Below, piece by piece: positions 14,404 to 20,485 of a stretch of DNA of 20,485 nt. This DNA comes from CAZWXH01 sp964637725 (GTDB lineage Bacteria; Bacillota_I; Bacilli_A; Erysipelotrichales; Coprobacillaceae). The position numbers were made by a program, and so were the translations under genes. Below the pieces are notes generated by a model that did not search any database, was not told the origin of the DNA, and saw nothing but the letters and a program-made list of their open reading frames with translations. Each line of letters begins with the position of its first letter. Within the stretch, counting starts at the first letter, position 1. The DNA is taken from NCBI GenBank assembly GCA_964637725.1, contig CAZWXH010000022.1, positions 1 through 20,485 of the forward strand, written 5' to 3'.

Positions 14404-15185
14404 AATCACTAACTTCTTACCATCTTAAAATATTTGCGATTGTCTTTATGGTACTAGATCATGTTTTAAAAGCCTTTAGTATGAGTATTATAAATTGGAT
14501 GCAAAGCAATGATATTTTTACGTTTTTTAATTATATTCTCTTTATGATTATTCTTTCAATTGGTAGAATTGCTTATCCGTTATTTGCATATATGATTGCT
14601 CAAGGATGTCAGTATACCCATAATATAAAAAAATATATCGCCCGTTTATTATTAATGGCCGTTATATCTGAAGTCCCTTTTCAGTATTTTATAAGTATTC
14701 TTAACGAAACACCTTATCATTTTTCTTTAAGTGCCCAAAATGTATTCTTCACTCTTGCCTTAGGAGCCATTTCCATTGAAGGATATCGTTATTATAAAGA
14801 GAAGTATAATAATAAAATTATTTATCTTCCAATAATTGGCTGTGCTTTGCTTGCGCAAGTTCTCAATACTGATTATGCTGCAATGGGCGTAATTCTTATC
14901 TTTTTATGGTATGTTTTTAAAGATAGTCAATATTGGTATTTACCCGTTATAATCTTTAGTGTCTCTCTATATTTAATTTTCTTTTTATCTTTAGGTATAA
15001 TTAACTATGGTTTTGATATCATTGTAATAATTGAAGCCTTGCTTCATACTGGCAGTTCACTTTTAAGTATTCTTATATTAAAAAGATATAATGGCCAACG
15101 AGGCAAACCTATAAAATGGTTCTTTTACATTTTTTATCCTCTTCATCTTGCATTAATAGTTTTATTATTCAACTTCTTTCACTAA
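14400..15185 (+). CDS. TraX-family integral membrane protein
   Basis: This 261-aa protein has about eight hydrophobic helices. The N-terminus LTSYHLKIFAIVFMVLDHV, the segment SIGRIAYPLFAYMIAQG with KKYIARLLLMAVISEVPF, the NVFFTLALGAISI helix, and the C-terminal GKPIKWFFYIFYPLHLALI are typical of the TraX/acyltransferase-like family. F-plasmid TraX acetylates pilin, but chromosomal homologues in Firmicutes are common and are not evidence of conjugation. They may acylate an envelope substrate, which is inference. It overlaps the HAD gene by four bases and ends at a bidirectional terminator shared with fakA. Confidence 0.85.
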   Translation: MKSLTSYHLKIFAIVFMVLDHVLKAFSMSIINWMQSNDIFTFFNYILFMIILSIGRIAYPLFAYMIAQGCQYTHNIKKYIARLLLMAVISEVPFQYFISILNETPYHFSLSAQNVFFTLALGAISIEGYRYYKEKYNNKIIYLPIIGCALLAQVLNTDYAAMGVILIFLWYVFKDSQYWYLPVIIFSVSLYLIFFLSLGIINYGFDIIVIIEALLHTGSSLLSILILKRYNGQRGKPIKWFFYIFYPLHLALIVLLFNFFH

Positions 15186-15226
15186 CAAAAAAACTGTTGA
15201 GAATTAATTTCTCAGCAGTCTTTTTT
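15186..15226. terminator. Bidirectional terminator between the TraX-family gene and fakA
   Basis: An 11-bp stem with one wobble pair (15193-15203 with 15209-15219) is flanked by TTTTTT on the plus strand and TTTTTTT on the minus strand. It serves both convergent genes, and the fakA stop overlaps its edge. Confidence 0.88.
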
Positions 15227-16880
15227 ATTCAACACCGATAATAAATGAATAAACAGGTTGTTTTCCATTTACACATTCAAGTTCAGCTTCATAGTTTTCT
15301 TCAACATATGCTTCTATTTCTTCTACTTCTTCTTCAGTGACATCTTCACCATAGATAAGTGTAATGATTTCTGAATCATCATCAACTAATCCTTTTAATG
15401 TTTCTTTTAGAGCATCAATTTTATCAGGCACACATGCTGTTATATCTTTTTCACATAATGCCATATATTGATTAGCTTTTATATCAATACCATCAATATT
15501 TGTATCTTTAATCGCAAAAGTCACTTGACCTGTTTTCACAGCTGAAATTGCTTCTTTCATTTCTTCAACATTTTCATCTAATGAGACTTCTGGATTATAC
15601 ATAATACATGCTGACAATCCTTGTGGGATTGTTTTTGTTGGAAGAACAATCACATCAATTTCATCTTCTAGAATAACTGCCGCTTGTTGTGCAGTCATAA
15701 CGATATTTGAGTTATTTGGTAGAATAATAACATGTTTTGCATTCTCTTCTCTAATAGCAGCTACAATGTCTTCAGTAGAAGGATTCATTGTTTGTCCGCC
15801 ACTAACGACATGATCACAATGAAGTTCTAAGAACATATCTCTAATACCATCACCTGCTGCAACACTAATGATTGCAACTTCTTTGGCTTCTTTTTGAGGA
15901 ATAACAGGAGTTGCAGTAGCATTATTATCCCCTGCTTCCATAATTGTATTATGTTGTTCTTGCATGTTTTCAATTTTCAACTTTACAAACTCACCATATC
16001 TTTGAGCAGCATTTAATGCATTACCTGGTTTCAATGTATGAACATGTACTTTTACAATATCTTCATCTTGAACAACAACAATACTATTACCAGGAATTCT
16101 TTCTAATTCGTTTCTTAAGCTTTCTTCTTTAAATACTTTCATTTTTGCTTCATCTAATCTCACAATAAACTCAGTACAATATCCAAATGCTTCTTCACTA
16201 TTAGATTCTACATCCATTAAAATATCTTTAGAACCTTCATCACCTTTGATTTCAATTCTTTCAATTTGTTCACCAGCTAAAGCAGCCATAAAACCAGTTA
16301 AGATTAAAACCAAACCAGCCCCACCGCTATCTACAACACCAACTTCTTTTAATACTGGTAAAAGTTCAGGTGTTCTTTCTAATGATTCGTTTGCTTCTTG
16401 AACAAAATATGAGAAGACATCTTCAATTTCCATATCATCTTTTGCATATTTAACAACCGCTTCTCCGGCTTCTCTAATAACTGTTAAAATAGTTCCTTCA
16501 ACTGGACGCATAACTGCTTTATAAGCAACCTTTGCTCCATTATTTAAAGCTTCTGCTAAATCAATAGCATTGGCTGTTGATTTACCATCAAAAGCCATTG
16601 AAACTCCTCTAAAGATTTGTGATAAGATAACTCCTGAGTTTCCTCTTGCTCCCATCAATAAACCTTTAGATAATTTCTTAGATATTTCACCAATATCATT
16701 AGAATCTAATTTTTCTATTTCACTTGCTCCAGCACTAAATGTTAAAGACATATTTGTTCCAGTGTCGCCATCAGGAACAGGGAATACATTCAATGCATCG
16801 ATTTCTGGATGATTGTTATGAAGAACAATAGCTCCAGTGACAACCATATCTCTAAACTGACCACCATCAATGACTTTCAT
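15225..16880 (-). CDS. fakA: Fatty acid kinase catalytic subunit FakA (DAK2/YloV family)
   Basis: This 551-aa cytosolic protein has an N-terminal DhaL-like (DAK2) domain with NVFPVPDGDTGTNM (31-44, metal-binding aspartates in DGDTG) and GARGNSG (77-83). A central region and a C-terminal YloV domain follow. In the FakAB system it phosphorylates exogenous fatty acids held by FakB (DegV family). The product, acyl-phosphate, is the same intermediate made by PlsX, encoded 3.8 kb downstream. No fakB is in this window. It follows asp23 by 11 bases, and its AGGGAGG overlaps the asp23 stop. The asp23-fakA pairing is widespread in Firmicutes. Confidence 0.93.
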   Translation of the reverse strand: MKVIDGGQFRDMVVTGAIVLHNNHPEIDALNVFPVPDGDTGTNMSLTFSAGASEIEKLDSNDIGEISKKLSKGLLMGARGNSGVILSQIFRGVSMAFDGKSTANAIDLAEALNNGAKVAYKAVMRPVEGTILTVIREAGEAVVKYAKDDMEIEDVFSYFVQEANESLERTPELLPVLKEVGVVDSGGAGLVLILTGFMAALAGEQIERIEIKGDEGSKDILMDVESNSEEAFGYCTEFIVRLDEAKMKVFKEESLRNELERIPGNSIVVVQDEDIVKVHVHTLKPGNALNAAQRYGEFVKLKIENMQEQHNTIMEAGDNNATATPVIPQKEAKEVAIISVAAGDGIRDMFLELHCDHVVSGGQTMNPSTEDIVAAIREENAKHVIILPNNSNIVMTAQQAAVILEDEIDVIVLPTKTIPQGLSACIMYNPEVSLDENVEEMKEAISAVKTGQVTFAIKDTNIDGIDIKANQYMALCEKDITACVPDKIDALKETLKGLVDDDSEIITLIYGEDVTEEEVEEIEAYVEENYEAELECVNGKQPVYSFIIGVE

Positions 16881-16891
16881 GACTTACCTCC

Positions 16892-17248
16892 CTAGTCTAA
16901 AACACGAATGCTTTGTACAAATACATTCACTGCTTCAATATCAATATCTAAAGTTGTTTCAAGAACATACTTTACTTTCTTTTGTACTTCATACACAACC
17001 TCAGAAATTTTTACTCCATACCCTAAAATTATATATACATTCAGAATAATTCCAGTTGCTCCATCTTCTACAACAATACCTTTTGAATAGTTATCTCTTC
17101 CTAACAAATCATAAAATCCGTCTTTCATTATTTTTTGACTAGCCATACCTACAACACCATAACACTCAGTAGCAGCTCCACCAGTAATACTAGCAACAAC
17201 ATCTAAAGAAAGATTAATATTACCTAATTCAGTTGTTTTTTCAATCAT
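16892..17248 (-). CDS. Asp23/Gls24-family envelope stress response protein (YloU-like)
   Basis: This 118-aa protein of the Asp23 (DUF322) family starts GNINLSLDVVASITGGAATECYGVVGMA, with later GIVVEDGATGIILNVYIILGYGVKISEV and a C-terminal amphipathic part ending VNVFVQSIRVLD. Asp23 proteins in staphylococci sit at the membrane and respond to envelope stress. The short YloU type paired with fakA is conserved, with function not settled. GGAGG precedes the ATG. It is divergent from rpmB, and two promoter-like sites plus an inverted repeat lie between them. Confidence 0.9.
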   Translation of the reverse strand: MIEKTTELGNINLSLDVVASITGGAATECYGVVGMASQKIMKDGFYDLLGRDNYSKGIVVEDGATGIILNVYIILGYGVKISEVVYEVQKKVKYVLETTLDIDIEAVNVFVQSIRVLD

Positions 17249-17295
17249 TTCTATTCCTCCAATCTTGTTTTTTTACACACATTTATATAACATAT

Positions 17296-17324
17296 ATTAT
17301 AACCTATTTTTAATATCTTGACAA
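17296..17324 (-). promoter_or_regulatory. Proximal promoter of asp23-fakA (P1)
   Basis: On the minus strand TTGTCA (17319-17324) and a perfect TATAAT (17296-17301) are 17 bases apart. The predicted start is about 40 bases upstream of the asp23 ATG. Confidence 0.75.
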
Positions 17325-17335
17325 ACATTTCACAC

Positions 17336-17353
17336 ATAATGCATACGCATTAT
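17336..17353. promoter_or_regulatory. Inverted repeat ATAATGC-ATAC-GCATTAT
   Basis: This is a perfect 7-bp inverted repeat with a four-base spacer. One arm overlaps the -10 (17349-17354) of a possible second, distal asp23 promoter (P2, extended TGATATAAT, weak -35 TTTACT 16 bases upstream). It lies just upstream of P1, where a repressor or activator could act. Confidence 0.4.
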
Positions 17354-17474
17354 ATCATATTCATCAAATAAGTAAACTTAAATACCAAAAAACATTGATT
17401 TGTGCTTTAAAATCATATATAGTAAGTATACACAAATTTGTTTGTTAAATAACCAAAAAAATGCAAAAAAATGT

Positions 17475-17503
17475 TTGCAATTTCATATTATTGGTGTTAA
17501 TAT
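17475..17503 (+). promoter_or_regulatory. Promoter of rpmB
   Basis: TTGCAA (17475-17480) and TAATAT (17498-17503) are spaced by 17 bases, with an extended -10 (TGTTAATAT). The -35 lies within the inverted repeat TGCAAA-N6-TTTGCA (17462-17479). Confidence 0.65.
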
Positions 17504-17544
17504 ATCAAGGTATGTGAAACATAAAATAAAGGATGGTGAAAAAT

Positions 17545-17730
17545 ATGGCTAGAAAATGTGAAATTAGTGGAAAAGGACCTATGTCTGGAAACACACGTTC
17601 TCATGCATTAAATGCAACAAGAAGAAAATGGAATGTGAATTTACAAAAAGCTACTATTTTAGTCAATGGTAAACCACAAAAAGTAAAAATTTCAGCGAGA
17701 GCGTTAAGAACTTTAAGAAAAAGTGCTTAA
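17545..17730 (+). CDS. rpmB: 50S ribosomal protein L28
   Basis: This 61-aa basic protein of the large ribosomal subunit starts MARKCEISGKGPMSGNTRSHALNATRRKW, the usual L28 start, and ends RALRTLRKSA. I chose ATG 17545, not the ATG at 17533, because GGATGGTGA fits as ribosome binding site for the former and L28 proteins normally begin MARKC or MAKVC. Only one N-terminal Cys appears and no CxxC pair, so it is probably the zinc-free form. It is monocistronic with its own promoter and terminator and divergent from asp23, as in many Firmicutes. Confidence 0.96.
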   Translation: MARKCEISGKGPMSGNTRSHALNATRRKWNVNLQKATILVNGKPQKVKISARALRTLRKSA

Positions 17731-17745
17731 TTAATAATAAAGATT

Positions 17746-17770
17746 GCATCCTATACAGGATGCTTTTTTT
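17746..17770 (+). terminator. Rho-independent terminator of rpmB
   Basis: A perfect 7-bp stem GCATCCT/AGGATGC with a four-base loop is followed by TTTTTTT. It starts 16 bases after the stop codon. Confidence 0.9.
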
Positions 17771-17776
17771 ATTTGT

Positions 17777-17816
17777 AAAACAAAAGATAATCACTTTATA
17801 AATCAAGTGATTATCT
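17777..17816 (-). terminator. Rho-independent terminator of the HAD-to-glyoxalase operon
   Basis: A perfect 12-bp inverted repeat AGATAATCACTT/AAGTGATTATCT (17785-17796 with 17805-17816) is followed on the minus strand by TTTGTTTT. It lies 26 bases past the glyoxalase-fold gene and converges on the rpmB terminator. Confidence 0.82.
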
Positions 17817-17842
17817 CTTTACATATATTTGTAAATACAAAC

Positions 17843-18211
17843 TTATTTCTTTTTTACAATTTCAAACCAATAATCATCAGGATCATGAATAAAATATAAC
17901 CCCATTGCTTCATTTTCATAACAAATACATCCCATGTCTTTATGAAGTTGATGATATCCATCATAATCATCAACATGAAAACAAATATGACTTTCATTTT
18001 CACCTAATTCATAATTGTGAGGATGATCTTTCAACCATGTGAGTTCTAATGTAAATGGAGATACTCCATCACTTAGATAATTTAATACAAAACTTCCATC
18101 ACTTGCATTTTTTGTTTTGATAACTTCTAATCCTAATGCTTCTTTATAAAAAGTTAGGCTTTTTTCTATATTTGTGATATTAATATTGCAATGATTAAAT
18201 ATTGCTTTCAT
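17843..18211 (-). CDS. VOC-family (glyoxalase I-like) protein
   Basis: This 122-aa single VOC protein has two beta-alpha-beta-beta-beta modules. The four positions that bind the metal in GloA-type enzymes appear occupied: His7, Glu56 (LELTW), His75 (SHICFHVDD) and Glu117 (YWFEIV). This supports a metal-dependent lactoylglutathione lyase or related isomerase/dioxygenase. The natural thiol in this organism is unknown, so glutathione use is not assumed. AAGGAG precedes the ATG, and the gene follows the DUF6440 gene by 11 bases. It is last in its operon. Confidence 0.85.
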   Translation of the reverse strand: MKAIFNHCNINITNIEKSLTFYKEALGLEVIKTKNASDGSFVLNYLSDGVSPFTLELTWLKDHPHNYELGENESHICFHVDDYDGYHQLHKDMGCICYENEAMGLYFIHDPDDYWFEIVKKK

Positions 18212-18222
18212 TCATAATCTCC

Positions 18223-18414
18223 TTATTCTTCTGGAAACACAGTTGTTATAATAGGTTTACCTTCTCTATCTAGTAATGGTGTTAAGCCACCACCTGTTGA
18301 TGCACCATAGTATAAATAATTAACCCCTGTTTCCCTATCAATAATAACATGAGACCATGTTGTAAAAGAACTTTCCTCATAAGCTACAATAAATCTTTTT
18401 TCCTTCTTTGCCAT
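18223..18414 (-). CDS. DUF6440-type small protein
   Basis: This 63-aa protein reads RFIVAYEESSFTTWSHVIIDRETGVNYLYYGASTGGGLTPLLDREGKPII. The ETGVxYL and GGLTPLLDxxGKP segments match the DUF6440 pattern as I remember it. Function is unknown. There is no signal peptide, membrane helix or cysteine. GAGGAG precedes the ATG. It lies 16 bases after manA and 11 bases before the VOC gene, so it is co-transcribed with them. Confidence 0.7.
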   Translation of the reverse strand: MAKKEKRFIVAYEESSFTTWSHVIIDRETGVNYLYYGASTGGGLTPLLDREGKPIITTVFPEE

Positions 18415-18430
18415 AGATAAACTCCTCTTA

Positions 18431-19366
18431 TTACAATGTTGTAATCATAATGGTCATAACGCCATTAAAGATAGTGCTTTCTTGATCACTACAAATAATA
18501 AAGTGATCACCTTTTTTTACAAATTGACCTTCTATTAATCCTTCACCTTCAAGAATACTTACCATTTGAAAAGGTTTGTCATTAATAATTGTGTTATCTC
18601 CATCAAGTCTATAACAATCAACAGTAAAGAATTCACTTTCAACATATCTTGTTTTAGAACCATGATCTAAATGATTGTTCTTGAACAATTTATTAGAATC
18701 ATTGTGAGAAGGAATTGTTGTTACATCGATTGATTGTTGAACATGTAATTGTCTTTCATTACCTTCTTTATCTTTTCTATGATAATCATAAACACGATAA
18801 GTAATATCTGATGACTGTTGTGCTTCATAAATCAATGAACCACTACAAATTGCATGTAATGTTCCTGAAGGAATATAAAAGAAATCTCCTTTGTTAATTT
18901 CAAAAGAATTTAACAAATGATCATAATCATCATTTTCAATAGCTTTTACAAATTCTTCCTTTGTTTTCGCATGATGGCCCATAACCATCTTCGTTCCTTC
19001 ATCAGCTTGTAAAACATACCAACATTCTGTTTTACCAAGTGAATTTTCATGTTGAGCACCATATTCATCATTTGGATGAACTTGAACTGATAAATCATCT
19101 TTAGCATCAATGATTTTTGCCATTAAAGGAAATTGATCTCCTTCAATATTACCAAATAACTCTCTATGATTATCCCATAACCAAGATAATTTTTTTCCTA
19201 CAAACTCACCATCTGCAATTTCACAATCACCATTTTTATGAGCAGAAATAGCCCAACACTCTCCTGTTTGATCACTAGGGATATCGTAACCATAAATATC
19301 TTTTAATTTATGTCCTCCCCAAATCATTTCTTTAAATACTGGATTAATCTTTAAAATATGTCCCAT
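18431..19366 (-). CDS. manA: Mannose-6-phosphate isomerase, class I
   Basis: This 311-aa zinc enzyme interconverts mannose 6-phosphate and fructose 6-phosphate. QVHPND (95-100) supplies Gln95 and His97, KTECWYV (112-118) supplies Glu114, and PSGTLHA (166-172) supplies His171, the expected zinc ligands. RVYDYHRKDKEG near 191-202 is the substrate-binding arginine region. The length of about 310 residues fits the short Firmicutes type. The ATG follows AGGAAGGAAG and lies 23 bases inside the end of the DUF523 gene. Confidence 0.94.
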   Translation of the reverse strand: MGHILKINPVFKEMIWGGHKLKDIYGYDIPSDQTGECWAISAHKNGDCEIADGEFVGKKLSWLWDNHRELFGNIEGDQFPLMAKIIDAKDDLSVQVHPNDEYGAQHENSLGKTECWYVLQADEGTKMVMGHHAKTKEEFVKAIENDDYDHLLNSFEINKGDFFYIPSGTLHAICSGSLIYEAQQSSDITYRVYDYHRKDKEGNERQLHVQQSIDVTTIPSHNDSNKLFKNNHLDHGSKTRYVESEFFTVDCYRLDGDNTIINDKPFQMVSILEGEGLIEGQFVKKGDHFIICSDQESTIFNGVMTIMITTL

Positions 19367-19823
19367 AATCTTCTTCCTTTCCTATATATTTTAAGAACTC
19401 ATTAATTTGAAACTCATTAAATATCTTTATACCATTTTGTTCAAGCAATTGTACAAAAACCCCTTGCCCATCAACTAGTGTATGAGAAAACGTTCCATCA
19501 TATATTCCCTCATTCCCACAACTTGGACTCCTGAATTTTAAAACCACAACTTGAACATCTCTTTTTTTTAAAATTTCTAATGCTTTTTTTGCCCCACTTT
19601 GATATTCCTTTGTCACATCTTTTCCATTAACAGTTTGAATGAATAATGGTTCTAAAGTTATAATTTCAGCAGGATCTCGAGGAGTTGAGAGTCCTCCTAA
19701 AACTTCAGGACAAATCGCAACAACCTTTCCTTGATTATAAAGCTTTTTCAAACCGTTGACAAGGTTGTTTTTCCCATTATATGTACAATTTACCCCAACT
19801 AAACAACTACTTACACCTATCAT
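19344..19823 (-). CDS. DUF523 family protein, TudS-like desulfurase candidate
   Basis: This 160-aa protein has the DUF523 core. Counting from MIGVSSCL, Cys7 and Cys13 lie in SSCLVGVNCTYNG, Cys38 in the ICPEVLGGLSTPRDPAEI block, and Cys102 in RSPSCGNEGIYDGTF. TudS, a member of this family, removes sulfur from 2-thiouracil with a [4Fe-4S] cluster held by three cysteines, so thio-base salvage or another sulfur-removal step is plausible. I use ATG 19823, since the upstream ATG at 19847 would place eight extra residues before the conserved SSCL block. It overlaps the HAD gene by 17 bases and manA by 23. Confidence 0.82.
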   Translation of the reverse strand: MIGVSSCLVGVNCTYNGKNNLVNGLKKLYNQGKVVAICPEVLGGLSTPRDPAEIITLEPLFIQTVNGKDVTKEYQSGAKKALEILKKRDVQVVVLKFRSPSCGNEGIYDGTFSHTLVDGQGVFVQLLEQNGIKIFNEFQINEFLKYIGKEEDYGTYFKD

Positions 19824-20463
19824 AACATACAATCTCCATAATTTCATTTGGTGTGCTTACAACATAAGTTGCATTAGCAGCTTTTAATTCAGATTCACTA
19901 CGGAATCCCCAACTTACACCAATGCTTTCCATATCAGCGTTATAAGCTGTTTCGATATCCACTTGACTATCACCAATAAAAACACAATCATGGCGAGAAA
20001 GTTTCATCGTCATTAAAGCAAGATGCGTTGATTCTGGTGCTGGTTTTGTTAAGTATAAGTCTTGTTGTCCTAGTATTGTTATAAAGTTATCAGGAAATAA
20101 GCTTTCTACAATCTTTATAGCAAGATGATGAGGTTTATTTGTAACGACAGCCATTCTTACGTTATGCTTTGATAATTGGCTAATAAGCTCTTCAATGCCT
20201 GGATATGGGCGCGTATGATCTAAACAATGAATGTCATATACTCTATGAAATTCATCAAGACACTCTTCAAGTATATCAAGATGGTCTTGCCCCAATGCCC
20301 TTTCCATAAGTTTTCTTGTTCCATTACCAACAAAATAATTATACGCAGATAATTCATGGATTGGTAATTGATGATTTTCCAAAACTTTATTGACTGATAA
20401 TGCCAGGTCTTCTAAGGAGTCAACCAAGGTTCCATCTAAATCAAAAATACATCCTTTTATCAT
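19807..20463 (-). CDS. HAD-superfamily phosphatase, phosphoglycolate phosphatase-like
   Basis: This 218-aa HAD subfamily IA hydrolase has motif I FDLDGTLVDS (Asp8 nucleophile, Asp10), an alpha-helical C1 cap from about residue 16 to 80, motif II VVTNKPHH, the motif III lysine in LTKPAPES, and motif IV FIGDSQVDIETAYNA. This is the pattern of Gph/PpaX/beta-phosphoglucomutase relatives. TNKP after motif II favours phosphoglycolate or pyrophosphate phosphatase over mutase. The start ATG 20463 follows AGGGGTG. A GTG at 20472 is in frame but overlaps that ribosome binding site. It is the first gene seen of the operon, and any promoter is beyond the right edge. Confidence 0.86.
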   Translation of the reverse strand: MIKGCIFDLDGTLVDSLEDLALSVNKVLENHQLPIHELSAYNYFVGNGTRKLMERALGQDHLDILEECLDEFHRVYDIHCLDHTRPYPGIEELISQLSKHNVRMAVVTNKPHHLAIKIVESLFPDNFITILGQQDLYLTKPAPESTHLALMTMKLSRHDCVFIGDSQVDIETAYNADMESIGVSWGFRSESELKAANATYVVSTPNEIMEIVCYDRCK

Positions 20464-20485
20464 AATACTCACCCCTATTTTTAAC

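Noticed and set aside
14400..15185. TraX as evidence of a conjugative element
   Set aside because: No relaxase, type IV secretion, integrase, repeat ends or plasmid genes are nearby. Chromosomal TraX-family proteins are common in Firmicutes.

Overview
The window comes from a low-GC Gram-positive (Firmicutes) genome. The evidence is strong AT richness, purine-rich AGGAGG-type ribosome binding sites, lipobox lipoproteins and the Firmicutes order rpmB / asp23-fakA / recG-plsX-rnc. The protein style (small, very AT-rich, with a surface protein ending in a three-helix membrane tail) suggests an Erysipelotrichia-like gut bacterium, but that is an impression and not proven. Positions 8605-8704 are exactly 100 N, so the sequence is a scaffolded draft assembly.

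Layout from left to right. Positions 1-135 hold the end of a minus-strand tRNA cluster, tRNA-Leu(TAA, cut by the window edge) and tRNA-Cys(GCA), with its own promoter. Positions 308-4588 are a minus-strand polyamine uptake operon transcribed as XRE-cupin regulator, potA, potB, potC, potD. The genes overlap or nearly touch, and a terminator follows potD. The regulator's promoter is flanked by repeated GTTT/AAAC half-sites that look like autoregulatory operators. Positions 4744-7068 carry pncB (NAD salvage) followed by a prephenate dehydrogenase gene. Positions 7218-9627 hold three separately terminated minus-strand genes: an FMN-binding lipoprotein, a small LysM protein without a signal peptide, and a large surface protein whose proline-rich part is lost in the assembly gap.

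Positions 9753-13461 are recG-plsX-rnc (DNA repair helicase, phospholipid precursor synthesis, RNase III). Between recG and fakA sits a plus-strand pair, a Cof-type HAD phosphatase and a TraX-family membrane protein (13633-15185), which splits a block usually contiguous in Firmicutes. Positions 15225-17248 are asp23-fakA (envelope stress protein and fatty acid kinase), divergent from rpmB (17545-17730). The last block (17843-20463) is a minus-strand operon: HAD phosphatase, DUF523 desulfurase-like protein, mannose-6-phosphate isomerase, a DUF6440 protein and a glyoxalase-fold protein.

Nearly every transcription unit ends in a readable rho-independent hairpin, so unit boundaries are well supported. 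Most of the content is core metabolism. I see no CRISPR array, insertion sequence, phage module or clear defence system. The most unusual features are the operator array before the pot operon, the repeat-collapsed surface gene with tandem GTGTGACCT repeats upstream, the HAD-TraX insertion, and an Asn at a normally acidic RNase III position.
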